NCBI GenBank assembly: GCA_023433685.1
Contig: JAEYUD010000036.1
Span: forward strand, 1 to 9,486
Direction of reading: 5' to 3'
Source: Bacteroidota bacterium
GTDB taxonomy: Bacteria > Bacteroidota > Ignavibacteria > Ignavibacteriales > Ignavibacteriaceae
Length of the DNA stretch: 9,486 nt
Shown here: positions 7,048-9,486 of the stretch, piece after piece
How the letters are laid out: each line of letters starts with the position of its first letter
Numbering within the stretch: position 1 is the first letter of the stretch
Notes under the pieces: generated by a model
Told to the model about the DNA's origin: nothing
The model's input: the letters and a program-made list of their open reading frames with translations, nothing else
The model's database searches: none
Position numbers and translations under genes: made by a program

Positions 7048-7854
7048 GTGAAAGCGAGTGAAAAACTTGACCTCCAGTTCGCTAAAGGGAGACACATCTG
7101 TGTCGGGCTCGATACCGACCCGGCGAAGATACCCGGGCATCTACGCGGTGAAAAAGACGCCCTTTACCTCTTTAACAGGGAGATTGTGGAAGCAACAATA
7201 GGAAGTGCTGCCTCCTACAAACTTAATTTTGCATTTTATGAATGTCATGGTGCCTCAGGTGTTGACGTTCTCACACGTACAGTCGATCTCATCAGGCAGC
7301 TTGACGAAACCGTTCCCGTGATCGGTGATGCCAAAAGGGGGGATATCGGCAACACCTCTAAAATGTACGCGGAGGCCATCTTCAATATTCACGGATTCGA
7401 CTGTTCCACCCTTGCCCCTTACATGGGGAAGGATTCGCTCGACCCCTTTTTTGAGTTTACCGACCGTGTAAATTTCGTACTCGTCCTCACTTCCAACCCC
7501 GGTTCTCACGATTTTGAGAAGCAGATTCTGGCTTCCGGCACACCACTCTACAGGGAAGTATCTCGGAAGCTGAAAAGCTGGTACCCCTCTGAAAATCTTG
7601 GCATGGTTTTTGGAGCTACAAATAAGACCGATCTTGAAAATGAGATAGAGGAATTGCGGGATAATTTTATCCTTCTGCCCGGGGTGGGAGCCCAGGGTGG
7701 AAGTGCCTCCGCCATCAGCGGCGTGTTCAAAGCCGCCGGGCACGGACGATACCTGATAAATTCAAGCAGAAACATCATTTACGCCTCTTCAGGGCGTGAT
7801 TTCGCTGAAGCCGCCGCGCGGGAGCTTGACTCTCTGAACACGCAGACCTTGTAA
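7048..7854 (+). CDS. pyrF: Orotidine 5'-phosphate decarboxylase, long (type 2) form
   Basis: Decarboxylates OMP to UMP, the last step of de novo pyrimidine synthesis, in the cytoplasm. The 268-residue TIM-barrel protein shows the first-strand motif CVGLDTDP, a KLNFAFYE strand and the catalytic cluster DAKRGDIGNT (Asp94, Lys96, Asp99). It also has LAPYMGKDSLDPF, TSNPGS (148-153), GATNKTDLENEIE, the phosphate-binding LPGVGAQGG (210-218) and INSSRNIIYAS. The extended RGDIGNT and TSNPGS forms, and a length above the roughly 245 residues of the E. coli type, place it in the type 2 subfamily. GTG start, ribosome site overlapping the rodA stop, so it is very probably the last gene of the wall operon. 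It ends in TAA; no convincing GC-rich hairpin with a T tract follows, so how transcription stops is unclear. Confidence 0.96.
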   Translation: MKASEKLDLQFAKGRHICVGLDTDPAKIPGHLRGEKDALYLFNREIVEATIGSAASYKLNFAFYECHGASGVDVLTRTVDLIRQLDETVPVIGDAKRGDIGNTSKMYAEAIFNIHGFDCSTLAPYMGKDSLDPFFEFTDRVNFVLVLTSNPGSHDFEKQILASGTPLYREVSRKLKSWYPSENLGMVFGATNKTDLENEIEELRDNFILLPGVGAQGGSASAISGVFKAAGHGRYLINSSRNIIYASSGRDFAEAAARELDSLNTQTL

Positions 7855-7952
7855 CAGGCTACAGTTCACTTTTTACATTTTCGACCGCGTTAAAAAAATC
7901 GGTTCACTGAGATTGGTTCGCTATTCTCTTTTATGGGAAAAAATTCTAATAA

Positions 7953-7979
7953 TTGAAAGATAATAGTAAAAACTATTAT
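7953..7979 (+). promoter_or_regulatory. Possible promoter of the DUF2851 gene
   Basis: The only intergenic space over 100 bases inside the window is 7855-7998, and it becomes AT-rich towards the next gene. TTGAAA (7953-7958) and TATTAT (7974-7979) resemble -35 and -10 elements, but the 15-base spacer is short. The pair overlaps the inverted repeat. A weak, position-supported guess. Confidence 0.25.
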
Positions 7980-7980
7980 C
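7959..7980. repeat. Perfect 8-bp inverted repeat with 6-base loop
   Basis: GATAATAG and CTATTATC are exact reverse complements separated by TAAAAA, 18 bases before the ATG at 7999. All but two pairs in the stem are A-T, so an RNA hairpin would be weak, and no T tract follows, which argues against an intrinsic terminator for pyrF. The symmetry and position upstream of a start codon fit an operator for a dimeric regulator at least as well. Function not shown. Confidence 0.6.
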
Positions 7981-7998
7981 ATTATTGCCGGAGAAAGA

Positions 7999-8880
7999 AT
8001 GAAAACGTCAGCCTTACCCGAGAAACTTATATACGAGATCTGGAAGAACCAGGACTTTAAATCAGAGATCGAAACATGTGATGGTGAAAAAGTAGTCGTG
8101 CACGACCGGGGTGTCGAGTCAACTGAACTTGGGGGTCCGGATTTCAGGAACGCCCGCGTGCAGATCGGAAGTCTCACCTACGTGGGTGATATCGAAATCG
8201 ATAATTTTCACTCCGACTGGCGGAACCACGGTCACTCCAAGAACCCAAAGTTCAACAAGGTGATACTTCACGTGATACTCGATGATTCCGACAGGCGAAA
8301 CTTCGTTACCACAAAAGACGGTCGCAAGATCCACTCGATCAGTGTCATCGATTTTATTGATGATTCACGAAGCGAAGCCCTCAGGAAGCAGATAGCCAAC
8401 CACCGTCTTGACACCATCAACAAGATATCCTGCAAGCAGTTGACCCTCCTTGTTACCGAAGAGGAGAAACTCGAGTTCCTTAAAAAGCTTGGAATCGAAA
8501 GATTTAAAAGGAAGTGCGAAAAGGTTGCTTACAGGCTGAAAGAGATCCTTTTTATTGAGGAAATGAAGATAGCCGAGCCCGAGCACGGATATGACGTTCC
8601 CCTCGAGTACCTTGAAAGGAAGCTCACGTACAAGGAATTGAGCAAAAAAGACGTTTGGATCCAGCTTTTTTATGAGGGGATTTTCGAAGCGCTTGGTTAC
8701 TCCCGTAACAAGGAGATAATGACAAAACTGGCCCGGTCGGTTGATGTTAAACTTTTAAAACAGTTGGGTACCGACTCTGATTTCATCCACAACGCCGAGG
8801 CTGTTTTCTTCCATGTTTCCGGGTTACTCGCCATGGAGCCGAAAGGAAAATCGGATGAGACATCGGGGTATATCCGGTAG
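7999..8880 (+). CDS. N-terminal part of the DUF2851 protein (293 residues) up to the TAG
   Basis: If UAG is not read through, this is the product actually made. It contains the conserved N-terminal domain (GGPDFRNAR, GDIEI, SDWRNHGH, VILHVI) and a charged helical middle region, with no signal peptide or membrane span, so it would be cytoplasmic. The spacing Pro47-Asp48 to Asp64-Ile-Glu66 vaguely recalls the core of PD-(D/E)XK nucleases, but the final Lys is not obvious (Glu66-Ile-Asp68), so this is a hypothesis only. The fragment lacks the RPQNYPT and Cys-cluster segments and may be non-functional. Confidence 0.6.
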   Translation: MKTSALPEKLIYEIWKNQDFKSEIETCDGEKVVVHDRGVESTELGGPDFRNARVQIGSLTYVGDIEIDNFHSDWRNHGHSKNPKFNKVILHVILDDSDRRNFVTTKDGRKIHSISVIDFIDDSRSEALRKQIANHRLDTINKISCKQLTLLVTEEEKLEFLKKLGIERFKRKCEKVAYRLKEILFIEEMKIAEPEHGYDVPLEYLERKLTYKELSKKDVWIQLFYEGIFEALGYSRNKEIMTKLARSVDVKLLKQLGTDSDFIHNAEAVFFHVSGLLAMEPKGKSDETSGYIR

Positions 8881-9009
8881 CTTCACGAAACCTGGAATCA
8901 GCTATCCCATCTTTACGATGGCGCCAAGTACGATGAGGAAGACTGGTCGTTTTACCGCAGCAGACCGCAGAATTATCCCACAGTCCGGATCGCCGGTGGA
9001 ATCCGTCTG

Positions 9010-9480
9010 ATGAACGAGATACTTCACCACAACCTGATCGGGAATCTCCACCGCAAATTTGTTGAGATTAACAATATTGAAACCGTCAAGCTCTGCATCA
9101 GGAGTCTTTTCGTCACCAAGGGACACGGTTACTGGAGCAGGCATTACATGTTCGATGTTGAGGCAAAGCCCCACATCAAATTTTTCATTGGCAAGAACCG
9201 CGCTGATGAAATGGTGCTTAACATAGTTCTGCCGATCCTGTATGTTTATTATGAGATGTTTGGCAGGTACAAGTTCGCTTCAAAAACCCTTCGCCTCTTC
9301 AGTGATGTGGAAATGGAGCTCGACAACACCCTCGTCGCGGAGATATCCGAAGCCCTCAACCTCGAAATTCACAACCACGGGCCCCTCATTTATCAGGGAA
9401 TGCTTGAGCTCTTCCGCAACAAATGCTCGAAAGATAAATGTGACGAGTGTGAGATCGGCGGGAAGGTGTTTCATGAGTAA
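9010..9480 (+). CDS. C-terminal part of the DUF2851 protein (possible restart at ATG 9010)
   Basis: First ATG after the in-frame TAG, in the same frame as the N-terminal part (Met338 of the whole). GGTGGA at 8995-9000 lies 9 bases before it and could allow re-initiation, but those bases are also codons of the whole protein. The 156 residues hold GHGYWSRHYMF, NIVLPILYVYYE and the terminal CSKDKCDEC cluster (Cys-x4-Cys-x2-Cys), a possible metal site. A start here would omit the RPQNYPT motif encoded at 8956-8991, so I do not think this is a separate natural gene. Confidence 0.4.
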   Translation: MNEILHHNLIGNLHRKFVEINNIETVKLCIRSLFVTKGHGYWSRHYMFDVEAKPHIKFFIGKNRADEMVLNIVLPILYVYYEMFGRYKFASKTLRLFSDVEMELDNTLVAEISEALNLEIHNHGPLIYQGMLELFRNKCSKDKCDECEIGGKVFHE

Positions 9481-9486
9481 GGGTGG
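9473..9486 (+). CDS. Possible start of the next gene (partial, cut by window end)
   Basis: ATG at 9473 overlaps the last 8 bases of the DUF2851 frame in another frame and opens MSKG before the window ends. GGAAGG about 6 bases upstream is a plausible ribosome site. Overlapping starts are common in this cluster, which makes it credible, but four codons cannot identify a product. Confidence 0.35.

Larger units (their letters stand above)
7999..9480 (+). pseudogene. DUF2851-family protein gene interrupted by one in-frame TAG
   Basis: Conceptual protein of 493 positions, unbroken except for TAG at codon 294 (8878-8880). I recognise the DUF2851 family, of unknown function, from both sides of the stop. 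Before it: LIYEIWK, GGPDFRNARVQI (45-56), GDIEI, SDWRNHGH (72-79) and NKVILHVI. After it: RSRPQNYPTVRI (320-331), GHGYWSRHY, LNIVLPILYVYYE and a C-terminal Cys cluster (Cys476, Cys481, Cys484, then EIG) that closes such proteins. The frame is the same before and after, so no frameshift is needed. GGAGA precedes the ATG with a short spacer. CAG (Gln) is the likely ancestral codon, giving IRQLHETWNQLSHLY. The gene could be a fresh nonsense pseudogene, a sequencing or assembly error, or a gene decoded by readthrough. No decay is seen elsewhere, so any inactivation must be very recent. Confidence 0.8.

Noticed and set aside
7855..7952. Intrinsic terminator after pyrF
   Set aside because: I looked for a GC-rich stem followed by T residues; there are A and T runs but no stem of useful length. 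The inverted repeat further down lacks a T tract.
2639..8880. Genome-wide reassignment of TAG to an amino acid
   Set aside because: TAG ends mreB, mrdA and rodA exactly where these families normally end, and next-gene starts and ribosome sites sit at those points. Reading through would fuse PBP2, RodA and PyrF. Only one gene has an internal TAG.
8813..9010. Open frame in another phase bridging the TAG, suggesting a frameshift in the DUF2851 gene
   Set aside because: The frame before and after the TAG is the same, and the bases right after it translate in that frame to family-like residues (LHETWNQLSHLY, RSRPQNYPTVRI). The alternative phase gives an unrelated Arg/Ser/Thr-rich peptide. A single nonsense codon explains everything.

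Overview
The window holds one co-directional (+) gene block of a rod-shaped, Gram-negative-type bacterium. In order: a purine gene (purH), the complete cell-elongation ('rod complex') cluster mreB-mreC-mreD-mrdA(PBP2)-rodA, a pyrimidine gene (pyrF), and a gene of the uncharacterised DUF2851 family that is split by a single in-frame amber codon. Base composition looks balanced (near 50% GC by eye). Hints of lineage are the DUF2851 gene (a family I associate with the Bacteroidota/Chlorobi/Ignavibacteria group), the Bacteroidota-like form of several PurH motifs, and purH abutting mreB. Clear Shine-Dalgarno sites precede mrdA, rodA and pyrF, which argues against classical Bacteroidia and fits an Ignavibacteria- or Chlorobi-like organism better. 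This placement is inference.

Layout. Bases 1-49 are a tandem array of the heptamer AGTGTRG that is cut by the window edge. purH (90-1604, TTG start) ends 11 bases before mreB (1616-2641). mreC starts 1 base after the mreB stop, and mreC/mreD and mreD/mrdA overlap by ATGA. rodA (TTG start) follows the mrdA stop with no gap, and pyrF (GTG start) begins 9 bases after the rodA stop. No gap from purH to pyrF is long enough for an obvious promoter or terminator, so 90-7854 is probably one transcription unit. The 144-base gap at 7855-7998 is AT-rich, carries a perfect 8-bp inverted repeat, and probably holds the promoter of the DUF2851 gene. A possible next gene begins at 9473, overlapping the end of that gene.

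Function. MreB filaments, MreC and MreD at the inner membrane, the SEDS glycosyltransferase RodA and the transpeptidase PBP2 form the machine that inserts lateral-wall peptidoglycan. All catalytic motifs I can check are present. PurH and PyrF carry out the last steps of IMP and UMP synthesis and bracket the wall genes.

Most notable: the DUF2851 reading frame (7999-9480) is intact over 493 codons except for TAG at 8878-8880. The same frame continues into recognisable family motifs on the far side. TAG is the ordinary terminator of mreB, mrdA and rodA here, so genome-wide recoding is unlikely. A CAG-to-TAG nonsense mutation, a base-call error or programmed readthrough are the live options. The rest of the window is a well-conserved housekeeping region, and I do not see a new multi-gene system in it.
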